Notes: a model not told the origin generated them from the letters alone. A DNA stretch of 64,000 nt from Maribellus luteus (GCF_003576475.1 NZ_QWGR01000004.1:124001-188000), one strand, 5' to 3'. Shown: positions 28,717-37,390, numbered from the stretch's first letter. Numbers and translations are program-made.

Positions 28717-29484
28717 TTAATCATCGAATCCCGGGCGTTTAAAATCCATCACCCCGGGAAATGCTTGCAGCAATTGCTTTTTGATCGAGGATAGTTCTAG
28801 GAGAAAATTCAGAATGTCATCCTCCTTTTCTTTCCATTCAGCATAAAAAACCGACAAGGCATCCATCGACCGCTCAATGGCAATGATGGCAATTTTAGCC
28901 GACCCCAGGTTATCAGAATAAACGTTGTACTCATCATCCGGGTCGTTTTGACGTTCTTCCAGATCGAGATGCGCACGGTGAACTTTGGCTCCGATAAAAA
29001 AGTAATACCACTCGATCACTTCCAGTGCATCTTTGTATCTGACAATCGATGCTTCATCGTTGATCATTACCAGTTCTTCGGCTTTTTCAGCCATAAATTC
29101 GCTGTTGGCCTCCAGCCATTTGTGCATTTTTGTCCCATAGTTGTTGGCCTTCACTTCCAGCGGAGTTTCAATGTGTTCCGGTATTTCGACGTCGGGAATA
29201 CTATCCAGATCGATTCCCAGCCGCCCGGCATCTTCTTCAATCAATTCCATGGTAACTTCCCAGGCCAGCCGAATCTGTTCCCAAAAATTCTTGTTTTCCG
29301 CATCGGGATTCTGCTGATCCTGATCTTCCTTCATCTCCTGTTCGTGCAGGTAAGTCAGGCATTTTTGCGTCAGGGTACAACGTTCGCACCAACGATCGCA
29401 AAAGTTATAAATACCGGGCACAAGATTTTCATTGTTGGCCAAGTCAAGCAGTGATTGTTTGTAGTGTTCTTTTTTCGATTTCAT
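28717..29484 (-). CDS. conserved hypothetical protein with N-terminal four-Cys cluster
   Basis: The 255-residue protein is unnamed. Near the N-terminus is a cysteine cluster at residues 29, 33, 36 and 42 (CDRWCERCTLTQKC, spacing C-x3-C-x2-C-x5-C). The rest is acidic and mostly helical, with no signal peptide and no membrane segment. The first three Cys have radical-SAM-like spacing, but the protein lacks any barrel, so a metal or Fe-S binding site is more likely. Similar Cys-headed helical proteins seem to occur in related Bacteroidota. Function unknown. Confidence 0.7.
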   Translation of the reverse strand: MKSKKEHYKQSLLDLANNENLVPGIYNFCDRWCERCTLTQKCLTYLHEQEMKEDQDQQNPDAENKNFWEQIRLAWEVTMELIEEDAGRLGIDLDSIPDVEIPEHIETPLEVKANNYGTKMHKWLEANSEFMAEKAEELVMINDEASIVRYKDALEVIEWYYFFIGAKVHRAHLDLEERQNDPDDEYNVYSDNLGSAKIAIIAIERSMDALSVFYAEWKEKEDDILNFLLELSSIKKQLLQAFPGVMDFKRPGFDD

Positions 29485-29629
29485 CTGTTTATAATTGCCT
29501 ATTTTTGGGTAACAGATGGAACTCCCATATCCGCCAGCCGACGGATTCTCATGGTCGTTTCATTGTTGATCAATCTACAACGATAACAAGACAAATCTCC
29601 AAAAAGTTGAACAAACACTACAAAGAAAA

Positions 29630-31105
29630 TCAGAGCGTTTCATCGTTGGCAACTCCCATCACCCCCAGGTAAAGCAGTTTGGCGGCATCTTCCATAATTT
29701 CAGGTGTCAACACATTTGTTTTATCCATCGGGTGATGATAATACACGGGGTGAACACTGCCCGATGTCCACAAACCAAAAGTAGGGATTCCGGCATTTTC
29801 GAAGATGGAAGCATCGGAACGCGGACGGCCGTAATTTTTCCGTACTTCGTTGGTTTGCATTTTTCGGTGTATCCATTCGTTATTGGCCGTTTCGAAATGC
29901 CGGAACAAGCTGGTGTAGGTTTTACCACCCGTTAAATAAAATCCTGTTCCGTTGCCGACCATATCCAGGTTGATCATTAAACGGGTTTTAGAAATTGGAA
30001 AGAGCGGATTTTCGGCATAAAACTTCGAACCATACAAGCCACATTCCTCGCCACCTATCAGAATAAACAGAACGGAGCGTTTGGGTTTGATTTCAGAAGT
30101 TGCCAAAGCTTTGGCTGCCCCCAGAATATCAGCCACACCCGAGCCATTGTCGAGCGCACTGGGAAAAACCACATCTCCCATTTTTCCCTGACCATCGAGA
30201 TGACCTCCGATAATGATCACTTCTTCTTTCAAAACCGGGTCCGAACCTTCGATCCATCCCACTACGTTGCACGACTGCGCATCGGGGAAATACCTGGTTT
30301 CAGCAGAAATCTTTATTTTTTGCCCTGGGCCAAAGGCAAACGAAGGAATTTCGCCGTTTTGCAGCTGTTTTTTTGTTTCCGCGTAATCCTTTCCTGCATC
30401 CGAAAAAATCTGCTCCGCCAACCCCGGACTCACATGCGCATAAACAAATCCATCCAGGTTGACCGTGTTCGGGTTCGCAATCAGGTTTGGGTAAACCATC
30501 CCAATTGCACCGTGTTTCACTGCATTTCTGAATTTATACCGATGCTCTGCATAGGGCGTCCACTTCATCATTGTGGTATCGTTTTTTGTGTAAGGAATTC
30601 CGGGCTCCAGCACAATTATCTTCCCTTTTACATCCACATTTTTATAATCGTCGTACCCCAACTCGGGCGCGGTTATACCGTATCCTACATAAACCAGGTT
30701 GGCTTCCACCGTTCCGCTTGCAGAATTGGAACCCGGCAGGTAATCCTCCGGAAATTGCAGAATTTGCCGCTTATTGCCATTTGAATAAACAAGCTCACCC
30801 AGCGACGGAACTTCGGAATATGCATTCTGGAAATACTGAAAGTAACTTCCTTGGTTGGCAGGCTGAATCCCCCACTCCCGGAACTTTCCGGCACACCACG
30901 CGGCGGCCTCCAGGTATTCGGGAGATCCCGATAAACGCCCTTTGTATTGCGGTGCGCTTAATTCTTCCACATACTCCAGAATCTCGTTGCTCGATATGGA
31001 ATGAAAAGTGCTTCTTATTTTCTCCTGATCGGTTGTTTCCTGCGCTTTTACAAGGGTTACGCTTGTCAGCAATAGCAAACTGACGGCGAATGTTACTGTT
31101 TTCAT
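29630..31105 (-). CDS. secreted M28 family metallopeptidase
   Basis: The 491-residue protein has a signal peptide (MKTVTFAVSLLLLTSVTLVKAQ) and a PA-like insertion domain (about 110-230). The M28 catalytic core has the zinc-site motifs IIGGHLDG, ALDNGSGVAD, GGEECGLYGS and NLDMVGNG. It is an aminopeptidase-like exopeptidase acting in the periplasm or outside. The ATG at 31105 was preferred over a TTG three codons upstream. There is no T9SS tail. It lies in a region with other amino-acid-related genes (hydroxyproline dehydratase 1.7 kb away), but they are not in one operon. Confidence 0.9.
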   Translation of the reverse strand: MKTVTFAVSLLLLTSVTLVKAQETTDQEKIRSTFHSISSNEILEYVEELSAPQYKGRLSGSPEYLEAAAWCAGKFREWGIQPANQGSYFQYFQNAYSEVPSLGELVYSNGNKRQILQFPEDYLPGSNSASGTVEANLVYVGYGITAPELGYDDYKNVDVKGKIIVLEPGIPYTKNDTTMMKWTPYAEHRYKFRNAVKHGAIGMVYPNLIANPNTVNLDGFVYAHVSPGLAEQIFSDAGKDYAETKKQLQNGEIPSFAFGPGQKIKISAETRYFPDAQSCNVVGWIEGSDPVLKEEVIIIGGHLDGQGKMGDVVFPSALDNGSGVADILGAAKALATSEIKPKRSVLFILIGGEECGLYGSKFYAENPLFPISKTRLMINLDMVGNGTGFYLTGGKTYTSLFRHFETANNEWIHRKMQTNEVRKNYGRPRSDASIFENAGIPTFGLWTSGSVHPVYYHHPMDKTNVLTPEIMEDAAKLLYLGVMGVANDETL

Positions 31106-31315
31106 GTATATCAAATTTTCGAAAGGACTAAAAATACAATTTTTTGAACGGACAGTATCTGAGACATAGAAAATCTAAAATAGTTGAATTGCAAGTTCGA
31201 AAATTGATGGTTCACACCAGCACTTAAATCACCACAGCATAGTTTTTAACTCGCTCTTTTACTGACGAAAGCGTCTTTTACATAACTTTCATACGCTAAC
31301 ATAAAAACGAAAAAC

Positions 31316-31726
31316 ATGAAAATTTTAAAAGGGACCATTTTTGGTGCTATTGCCTTCTTTTTTCTGGGCTGGCTGGTTTGGGGAATCCTGCTGATGGATT
31401 TTTCGATGAACAATTACAACACGGAGATTTATCTTCCTGAAGACGAAATAATCTGGTGGGCCATGATTGTTTCCAACCTGGCATTGGCTCTTATGTACAC
31501 ACTCATTTTGAAATGGGCCGGTGCCAAAACACTTGTCGACGGTGTTAAAATTGCAGCCACTATCGGGGCGCTGTATGCGCTTAGCATTGATCTGGGGTAT
31601 TACTCCATGACCAATGTGATCCTGAATCTTTCGGCCATTGTTGTTGACACGCTGGCTTATTTGGCGATTTCTGCCATTACCGGGTTAATAATAGTAGCAA
31701 CGTGGGGAAAAGACAAAGCTGCATGA
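31316..31726 (+). CDS. conserved four-helix membrane protein
   Basis: The 136-residue protein has four hydrophobic segments at about 4-28, 46-66, 75-97 and 102-130. The first loop carries NNYNTEIYLPEDEIIWWAM. I do not recognise a named family. A near-consensus promoter box TAACTTTC (31283-31290) lies upstream. It converges on the glycyl radical activase gene across a hairpin. Confidence 0.65.
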   Translation: MKILKGTIFGAIAFFFLGWLVWGILLMDFSMNNYNTEIYLPEDEIIWWAMIVSNLALALMYTLILKWAGAKTLVDGVKIAATIGALYALSIDLGYYSMTNVILNLSAIVVDTLAYLAISAITGLIIVATWGKDKAA

Positions 31727-31756
31727 TTCTGAAAAATCACTATAAACGATAGTCCG

Positions 31757-31811
31757 GAGGATGGTTCAAAAGCGGCAGAATCAGTATAAACACTTCTTTT
31801 GATCCGTCCTC
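31757..31811. terminator. hairpin between convergent genes
   Basis: Arms 31757-31772 and 31796-31811 pair over 16 positions with one G-U and one mismatch. The loop is 23 nt. T-tracts are weak on both sides. It probably ends both the membrane-protein and the activase transcripts. Confidence 0.5.
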
Positions 31812-31814
31812 TCT

Positions 31815-32720
31815 TTATCCCCCAACCTCTACTTCCACCCCGTACGAATTAAATATTTCGATTGCCTTTTCTATTTCCTTTTCGGAAGGTTCAGCCATAT
31901 CCAACTCTTCGTAATTTGAACCAAGTTTGTTGTACTTGTGTGCTGCCATGTTGTGGTAAGGTAACAAACTCACAAGTGGCGTTTCACCGGGTAGTGCATC
32001 TATAAATTCGGCCATCTTTGAAACCTCATATTCCGAAGTATTCACATTTTGTATGAACGGAACCCGAATGTTGATTGCAGCAGCTGTTTCTGCCAGTTTA
32101 ACCAGGTTTTCAAGAATGAGTTGATTATCCTTTCCTGTCCATTTTTTATGCTGAACAGGATCCATTAGTTTTAGATCGTATAAAAACAAATCGGTGTGTT
32201 TTGCCACTTCCAGCAATGTTTCTGCAGGCGCAAAACCACAGGTATCCACCGCACGGTGCAAACCGGCTTTTCCGCATTCCTGCAGCATTTCAAGCAGAAA
32301 CCCGGGAAACATTAAGGGTTCACCTCCCGAAAAAGTTACTCCGCCTTTTGAGTGTTCGATGTGCACACGTTCGCGTTCAATAATCTGCATTAATTCAACT
32401 GCATTGTACAATTTCCCAGACATCTCAATCGCCTTTGTTGGACAGGCATCGGCGCACAAACCACAAAGTGTACATTTTTCAGCATCCGTCACAATTCCGT
32501 CTGGAGTCAGGGTTAATGCATCTTCCGGGCAAATTTCAATACAATCCTGCGCACCAATACACTTCGAAGCGGTATACAGTTTCTGCATTTTAGGCAGCTG
32601 GCTTTCGGGGTTGTGGCACCATTTGCAGCGCAGCGGACAGCCTTTAACGTAAAGAGCAATGCGAATTCCCGGGCCATCGTTAATGGCGTAGCGTTTTATA
32701 TCGAAAATAAGTGGAATCAT
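31815..32720 (-). CDS. glycyl radical enzyme activase (radical SAM), probably HypE-like
   Basis: The 301-residue radical SAM protein has the C-x3-C-x2-C motif at Cys28, Cys32 and Cys35 (GCPLRCKWC). An inserted bis-[4Fe-4S] ferredoxin-like domain follows (CIGAQDCIEICPEDAL and CTLCGLCADACPTKAI, about 54-100), which marks activases of GREs other than pyruvate formate-lyase. GGVTFSGGEP is the SAM-binding motif. It uses S-adenosylmethionine to place the glycyl radical on its partner, almost certainly the enzyme encoded 93 nt upstream. It should be active only without oxygen. Confidence 0.92.
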   Translation of the reverse strand: MIPLIFDIKRYAINDGPGIRIALYVKGCPLRCKWCHNPESQLPKMQKLYTASKCIGAQDCIEICPEDALTLTPDGIVTDAEKCTLCGLCADACPTKAIEMSGKLYNAVELMQIIERERVHIEHSKGGVTFSGGEPLMFPGFLLEMLQECGKAGLHRAVDTCGFAPAETLLEVAKHTDLFLYDLKLMDPVQHKKWTGKDNQLILENLVKLAETAAAINIRVPFIQNVNTSEYEVSKMAEFIDALPGETPLVSLLPYHNMAAHKYNKLGSNYEELDMAEPSEKEIEKAIEIFNSYGVEVEVGG

Positions 32721-32727
32721 TTATTTA

Positions 32728-32799
32728 AGTAGTGAGATTTTGAGTAATGAGTAATGAGACTTCATATTTCTGTCAATTCTAATCTCAATACTCACTACT
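32728..32799. repeat. imperfect inverted repeat with 7-bp units between hypD and its activase gene
   Basis: AGTAGTGAG (from 32728) is mirrored by CTCACTACT (ending 32799). Between them are heptamer-like units (GAGTAAT twice) and partly complementary flanks. In the shared minus-strand mRNA it could fold into a long imperfect stem between the two cistrons. Confidence 0.55.
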
Positions 32800-32813
32800 C
32801 TGTACAAAAATAT

Positions 32814-35276
32814 CTAAAGTACCTCGTTCTCTGTACGATCGATAATCTCCTGCTGCAGATCGGCGTTCATATCGTTAAAATAGTCGCTGTAACCGGCCAT
32901 TCGAACCAACAGGTCGCGGTAATCTTCGGGACAAGCTTGTGCAGCCAGCAGTGTTGCCGTATCCACCACGTTGAACTGAATGTGATGTCCTCCCAACGAG
33001 AAATAACTACGAATGAGGTGGCCCAGTTTTTCCATATCCTTTTCCCGCTTCAACAGGCTGGGTACAAAACGCAGGTTAAGCAATGTTCCCCCCGATTTAG
33101 TTTGATCGAGTTTACCTAGCGAACGAATAACATTGGTTGGTCCGTGTGTATCGCATCCGTGCGATGGCGATGTTCCGTCGGAAATTGATTTTCCGGAAAA
33201 ACGACCATTGGGAGTAGCTCCCAGCACCAAACCAAAATAAACATGACAAGTAGTGGAAAGCATATTCAAATGAAAAACTTCGCCTTTGGTATTGGGCTTC
33301 CCTTCGATGGCATTCAGCAAATCGTTGTAAACGCGCAATGCAATTGCATCGGCATAATCATCGTCGTTACCAAAAAAAGGTGTCCGGTTCAGAATTCTTT
33401 GACGCAAGGCTTCTTCGCCTTCATAGTTCTTTGCAATGGCATTCAGCAAAGTATCCATGGTAAAGGTTTTATCCTCAAACACGTGTTTTTTTAATACTGA
33501 AAGACTGTCGGTAACCGTTCCCAAACCGGTACATTGAATGTAGTTGGTGTTGTATCGCGGTCCGCCGTTGTAATAGTCTTTTCCCTTCGAGATACAATCT
33601 TCAATCACCACGGAAAGAAAAGGTGCGGGAGCATATTTGGCAAACATCTGGTCAATGTAATTACTGACACGAACTTTCTGATCGACGACAAAATTCAGCT
33701 GTTTCAGAAATGCTTCATACAGTTCTTCATAGCTTTTGAAACTCAGAGGATCGCCGGTTTCAATACCGGCAACTTTTCCGCTTAGCGGATCAATTCCGTT
33801 ATTCAGCGTTATCTCCAGAATTTTTGGAACATTTAAATAACCTGTCAATAAATAAGCTTCTTTACCAAATGCACCCACTTCAATACAACCACTGCAGCCG
33901 CCTTCGCGGGCATCTTGCAAACTCTTTCCCTGGTTCACCAGTTCCTGAATGTAGGTATCAGGATTGAAGACAGAAGGATAACCGTGGCCCTGACGAATCA
34001 GGTGCACTGCTGCGCTCAGAAATTTATCGGGCGTTACTTTGCTGATATGAACCGAGTTTCCGGGCTGAAGAATGTGCAGTTCTTCAGTCACTTCCAGCAT
34101 CATGTACGAAACCTCGCTAACCGCGTTAGTACCATCTGGTTTAACACCTCCGATGTTGATGTTGGTAAAGTCGTTGAAAGTTCCGCTTTCGCGTGCGGTG
34201 ATTCCTACTTTTGGCGGCGCCGGGTGGTTGTTCACTTTTATCCAGAAACAGGAGATCAGCTCTTTTGCCTGGTCGCGGGTGAGTGTACCTTCAGCAAGCT
34301 CTTTTTCATAAAACGGTTGCAAATGCTGATCGAAATGCCCCGGATTCATGGCATCCCAACCATTCAGTTCCGTAACTGTTCCGAGATGCACAAACCAATA
34401 CATCTGAATGGCTTCCCACATATTTCGGGGTGCATGAGCCGGCACCCAACGACACACTTCAACAATGCGTTTCAGTTCCCCGACACGTTGCGGATCTTTC
34501 TCCGTTTTAGCCATTTCCTCAGCCAACTCAGCATGACGTTCAGCAAAAACAATAGCAGCATCGCACGAAATGTCCATTGCTTTCAATTCTTCCAGTTTGC
34601 TGGTTGCTTCCGGATCATTCAGAAAATCGAGTCGTTGAATATGTGCATTTATCTCTTGTTTAAAGTCGAGCATTCCCTTTTGGTAGATCGTTCCATCCAG
34701 TGCTGTATGACCAGGAGCGCGTTGCTCCATAAACTCGGTAAAAACACCGGCTTCGTAGGCCCGTTTCCATTCATTCGGAACATGATTGAAAATGCGTTCG
34801 CGCATCGTGCGGCCCTGCCAATAAGGAATAACCTCGCGTTCGTAGGTATCAATATCTTCCTGCGAGATGGTATAACGTTGCTGGTCGCGTGTGTTCAAAA
34901 CATGAAAATCTTCCACACTGTGACAGGTTAATTCCGGAAAAGTGGGAACCGATTTTGGTTTTGGACCACGTTCCCCAACAATGAGTTCACCATTGCCAAT
35001 ATAAATGGTTTTTTGTTTGCAAATATCCAGGAAATTCAGGGCGCGCATTACCGCTTCTGAATATTTTCCATAATTCTCACGATAGAAAGCAGTTGTAATT
35101 AAAGCCCGTTCAATAGACAACGATTCCTGGGTTTCAACGCTTAGTTTACGCAAGCGCTGAATACGTTCATTCATTCCGGGGCCTATTTTTTGGGTTTGGG
35201 TAGCTTGATAGAAATTACCTTCTACTCCGGCGGGGCGTTCAGGCGCTTTTTTGGTTTTTATTTCAGCAAATGACAT
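32814..35276 (-). CDS. hypD: trans-4-hydroxy-L-proline dehydratase (glycyl radical enzyme)
   Basis: The 820-residue glycyl radical enzyme has radical Gly795 in VRMAGYSDYF and active-site Cys464 in CSGCIEVGAFGKEAY. Its residues Phe182, His190 (FMEQRAPGH), Asp308 (NGWD), Ser364, Phe370, Cys464, Glu466, Tyr480, Thr675 and Gly795 all sit exactly 30 positions beyond those I recall for the characterised Clostridioides difficile HypD active site (F152, H160, D278, S334, F340, C434, E436, Y450, T645, G765). The reaction dehydrates trans-4-hydroxyproline to pyrroline-5-carboxylate. An activase gene follows; no proC, which would reduce the product to proline, is nearby. Oxygen-sensitive and cytoplasmic. 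Confidence 0.88.
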   Translation of the reverse strand: MSFAEIKTKKAPERPAGVEGNFYQATQTQKIGPGMNERIQRLRKLSVETQESLSIERALITTAFYRENYGKYSEAVMRALNFLDICKQKTIYIGNGELIVGERGPKPKSVPTFPELTCHSVEDFHVLNTRDQQRYTISQEDIDTYEREVIPYWQGRTMRERIFNHVPNEWKRAYEAGVFTEFMEQRAPGHTALDGTIYQKGMLDFKQEINAHIQRLDFLNDPEATSKLEELKAMDISCDAAIVFAERHAELAEEMAKTEKDPQRVGELKRIVEVCRWVPAHAPRNMWEAIQMYWFVHLGTVTELNGWDAMNPGHFDQHLQPFYEKELAEGTLTRDQAKELISCFWIKVNNHPAPPKVGITARESGTFNDFTNINIGGVKPDGTNAVSEVSYMMLEVTEELHILQPGNSVHISKVTPDKFLSAAVHLIRQGHGYPSVFNPDTYIQELVNQGKSLQDAREGGCSGCIEVGAFGKEAYLLTGYLNVPKILEITLNNGIDPLSGKVAGIETGDPLSFKSYEELYEAFLKQLNFVVDQKVRVSNYIDQMFAKYAPAPFLSVVIEDCISKGKDYYNGGPRYNTNYIQCTGLGTVTDSLSVLKKHVFEDKTFTMDTLLNAIAKNYEGEEALRQRILNRTPFFGNDDDYADAIALRVYNDLLNAIEGKPNTKGEVFHLNMLSTTCHVYFGLVLGATPNGRFSGKSISDGTSPSHGCDTHGPTNVIRSLGKLDQTKSGGTLLNLRFVPSLLKREKDMEKLGHLIRSYFSLGGHHIQFNVVDTATLLAAQACPEDYRDLLVRMAGYSDYFNDMNADLQQEIIDRTENEVL

Positions 35277-35534
35277 AATACCACTTGATTAAATTCAACA
35301 ATAATAAAAATGATTAGGAAAAGAGGGGAAGCAAAAACTAGGCATAGAACATACGGCATTCGAACAGGCACTGGTACGAATCGTGTAAATGTGATATGTG
35401 TTGCTGTACTGCCACTGTTTTTTTATTGCGACAGTAAAAATAAAAAATTATTTGTTAGATTTTACCCCGATCAGAACAAATAAACACCACTCGCTCAGTA
35501 CGATATAATTGGTTAAACAAAATCAGGATACGAA

Positions 35535-36671
35535 CTATGGAGCATCTTTTACACAACGAAAACCGGTATGGCTCATTCCGGTATTCACCTCGCCACGCAT
35601 GCGGGCTGCAACCCGGTAACTCGAACAATAACTGTCGTTGCAAAGAAAAGAACCACCACGCATTGTTTTTTCCAGTTCGACACCAGACGACTCTGCAGGT
35701 CCGGTCGGATTGACAGTTTCCTTATCAGTTGACAAAGTTTTGTAATACCCCGGATCATACCAATCGGCTGTCCACTCCCAAACATTTCCGGCCATATCGT
35801 ATAATCCATAGGCATTGGAGGCGTATGATTTTACGGGAGCGCTTGTAAAAAAGCCATCGCGCAGTGTGTTCTGGTTTGGAAAATGTCCGTTCCAGGAATT
35901 GGCTTTTGGCATTCCGGCTTCAATGTGCTCATCTCCCCAGGGATATATCTTGTTTTGCAACCCTCCCCTCGCGGCATATTCCCATTCAGCTTCCGTTGGA
36001 AGTCTCTTTCCTACCCATTTGCAGTAGGCAAGCGCATCGTAGTAACACACCTGCACTACAGGGTAGTTTTCCAAACCGTCAATGTTGCTTCCAGGGCCCT
36101 GTGGATGCTTCCAACTCGCTCCTGTAGTCCAGGCCCACCATTGCGAAAAATCGTTTAAGGGCACCGCCTGACCGGGAGGATTAAATACCATTGCTCCTGC
36201 TTTTATGACACTGTCTTTGTCAAAACCGTTGTTCATGCTTCCGGGTTGAAGATTTTTCAATACTACCTCCTTTTCGGCCACAGTTACATAGCCGGTAGCT
36301 TTTACAAATTCGCTGAATTGAGCATTGGTAACTTCGTGTTCATCCATCCAGAAGCTTTTCACCCTTACCGGGTGCTTCGGATATTCATCAGGACGCGCCT
36401 GCCCATTATCTGCACCCATTTCAAAAACTCCCCCTTCAATGAAAACCATCCCGTCAGAACCTCCTTCTCCTGGCGCAATTTCCGGTGTGCCGGAATCAAT
36501 TCCCTTACTGCGGGGAAGATCTTCACCCTCGCAACAAGATTCCATTTTGTCGGCAAAAACCAGAGTATCCTGAATATTCTCTTTTCCCGGGGCAAGCGTT
36601 TGTTTGGGTTTCGTTGAACACCCTGCATGAAGCAGAAAAACAATAATAACCACTGAATATCTTCTCTTCAT
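35535..36671 (-). CDS. lipoprotein formylglycine-generating (sulfatase-modifying) enzyme
   Basis: The 378-residue protein has a lipoprotein signal with Cys18 in HAGCSTK, a ~50-residue linker and an FGE-sulfatase domain (about 75-375). The start MVFIEGGVFEMGADN, the middle RLPTEAEWEYAARGG and the end DMAGNVWEWTADW and GFRC are typical. The two Cys needed by true FGE are both present, Cys344 and Cys349 in GSFLCNDSYC, so it should be an active copper- and oxygen-dependent enzyme converting Cys to formylglycine in sulfatases. The envelope location is unusual for a bacterial FGE. No sulfatase gene lies in the window. Alternatives in the same superfamily usually lack this Cys pair. Confidence 0.85.
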   Translation of the reverse strand: MKRRYSVVIIVFLLHAGCSTKPKQTLAPGKENIQDTLVFADKMESCCEGEDLPRSKGIDSGTPEIAPGEGGSDGMVFIEGGVFEMGADNGQARPDEYPKHPVRVKSFWMDEHEVTNAQFSEFVKATGYVTVAEKEVVLKNLQPGSMNNGFDKDSVIKAGAMVFNPPGQAVPLNDFSQWWAWTTGASWKHPQGPGSNIDGLENYPVVQVCYYDALAYCKWVGKRLPTEAEWEYAARGGLQNKIYPWGDEHIEAGMPKANSWNGHFPNQNTLRDGFFTSAPVKSYASNAYGLYDMAGNVWEWTADWYDPGYYKTLSTDKETVNPTGPAESSGVELEKTMRGGSFLCNDSYCSSYRVAARMRGEVNTGMSHTGFRCVKDAP

Positions 36672-36983
36672 TTCTGTTCAATCCTCCTTTAAATTTATGG
36701 ATGTTCTGCTCGCTGACTCACTTCACAACCTAAAATAACCAAGGTTTAGAAAAAAAGTTTAGATAGTTAAACAGAAGGCCGATCCTCCTGACCGGCCTAT
36801 GAATGTGTTACCTTAATGCATCTTTGTCTATATACAGCGCATTAAGTACTACTTATACAAGTTAAGAATTTAGAAAAATCAGGTCAATTTATTCGCCCTT
36901 TTTTTGAAGGCACGCAAAAAACTTAAACACTAATCCTGTATTTGAAAAATGAAATATATTGGTATTGAGTCATATAAAAGAAG
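36672..36983. other. intergenic region upstream of the candidate sRNA terminator
   Basis: It contains a hairpin AGGCCG/CGGCCT (36776-36781 with 36793-36798) without a T-tract, which may belong to the leader of the minus-strand FGE gene. It is otherwise AT-rich. No gene was recognised. Confidence 0.4.
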
Positions 36984-37055
36984 AAAGGGCAGTTCAACAA
37001 CTGCCCTTTTACTAATGTTAACCCCCAAACACACATCGTGCTGAACGCACGATGA
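36984..37055 (-). ncRNA. candidate small RNA of about 70 nt
   Basis: On the minus strand a near-consensus promoter (TTTTG at 37085-37089, 19-nt spacer, TTCATTTG at 37058-37065) would start transcription at about 37055. The predicted transcript opens directly with a perfect 8-bp hairpin (37054-37047 with 37041-37034). A single-stranded linker containing GTTTGGGGGTTAAC follows. It ends with a perfect 11-bp terminator stem (37008-36998 region with 36994-36984) and TTCTTCTTTTA. No reading frame of protein-like composition fits. Function unknown; the G-rich linker could be a pairing region. The assignment is inference from promoter, structure and terminator spacing. Confidence 0.5.
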
Positions 37056-37172
37056 TACAAATGAACAAAAAAGTTCCGAGTAATCAAAACAATCGGGAAT
37101 TTTTTTTAACAACTTCTGTAGGATTTTTTAATTGCTTAAGAAAGCTAAATTGACTATGGTTCAAAAAAATAA

Positions 37173-37203
37173 GGCTACCGGATTGTTTATTATACCGATA
37201 GCC
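37173..37203 (-). terminator. terminator of the tRNA-Arg gene
   Basis: On the minus strand an imperfect stem GGCTATCGG/CCGGTAGCC is followed by TTATTTTTTT, directly beyond the tRNA 3' end. Confidence 0.75.
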
Positions 37204-37209
37204 TCTCTT

Positions 37210-37284
37210 TGGTAGTCCCGACGGGAATCGAACCCATATCTACAGTTTAGGAAACTGCTATTCTATCCGTTGAACTACGGGACC
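37210..37284 (-). tRNA. tRNA-Arg, anticodon CCT, CCA encoded
   Basis: The minus strand folds as a full cloverleaf. The 7-bp acceptor (GGTCCCG with CGGGACT, one G-U pair) comes first. The anticodon stem GCAGT/ACTGT carries loop TTCCTAA, so the anticodon is CCT, reading AGG. The T arm has GGGTTCGATTCCC, the discriminator is A, and the 3' CCA is in the DNA at 37212-37210. Its promoter box and terminator are both visible. Confidence 0.95.
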
Positions 37285-37296
37285 AAATTTCCGGCG

Positions 37297-37304
37297 CAAA
37301 AATA
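37297..37304 (-). promoter_or_regulatory. tRNA-Arg promoter -7 box
   Basis: On the minus strand the box reads TATTTTTG, with TTTG 20 nt further upstream (37325-37328) as the -33 element. The start of transcription should fall about 8 nt before the mature 5' end. Confidence 0.65.
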
Positions 37305-37390
37305 TACAAAAACCTATTCTCCCACAAATCGTTCTTGAATATTCTGCTTAATCCGCATCCACTTCCATGGAATTCTTTGAATTGAATGAT

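Noticed and set aside
33477-33488. AAACACGTGTTT palindrome inside hypD as a fourth parS site
   Set aside because: It shares only the CACGTG centre; the flanks are A/T-inverted relative to parS (AAA-CACGTG-TTT instead of TTT-CACGTG-AAA).
33915-34931. 338-residue open frame antisense to hypD
   Set aside because: It is the codon-bias shadow of a long gene. The product has no recognisable domain, while the hypD strand carries a complete active site.
36930-37112. 60-residue frame over the candidate small RNA
   Set aside because: It spans both hairpins and the terminator stem, and its composition is not protein-like; the RNA reading explains the region better.
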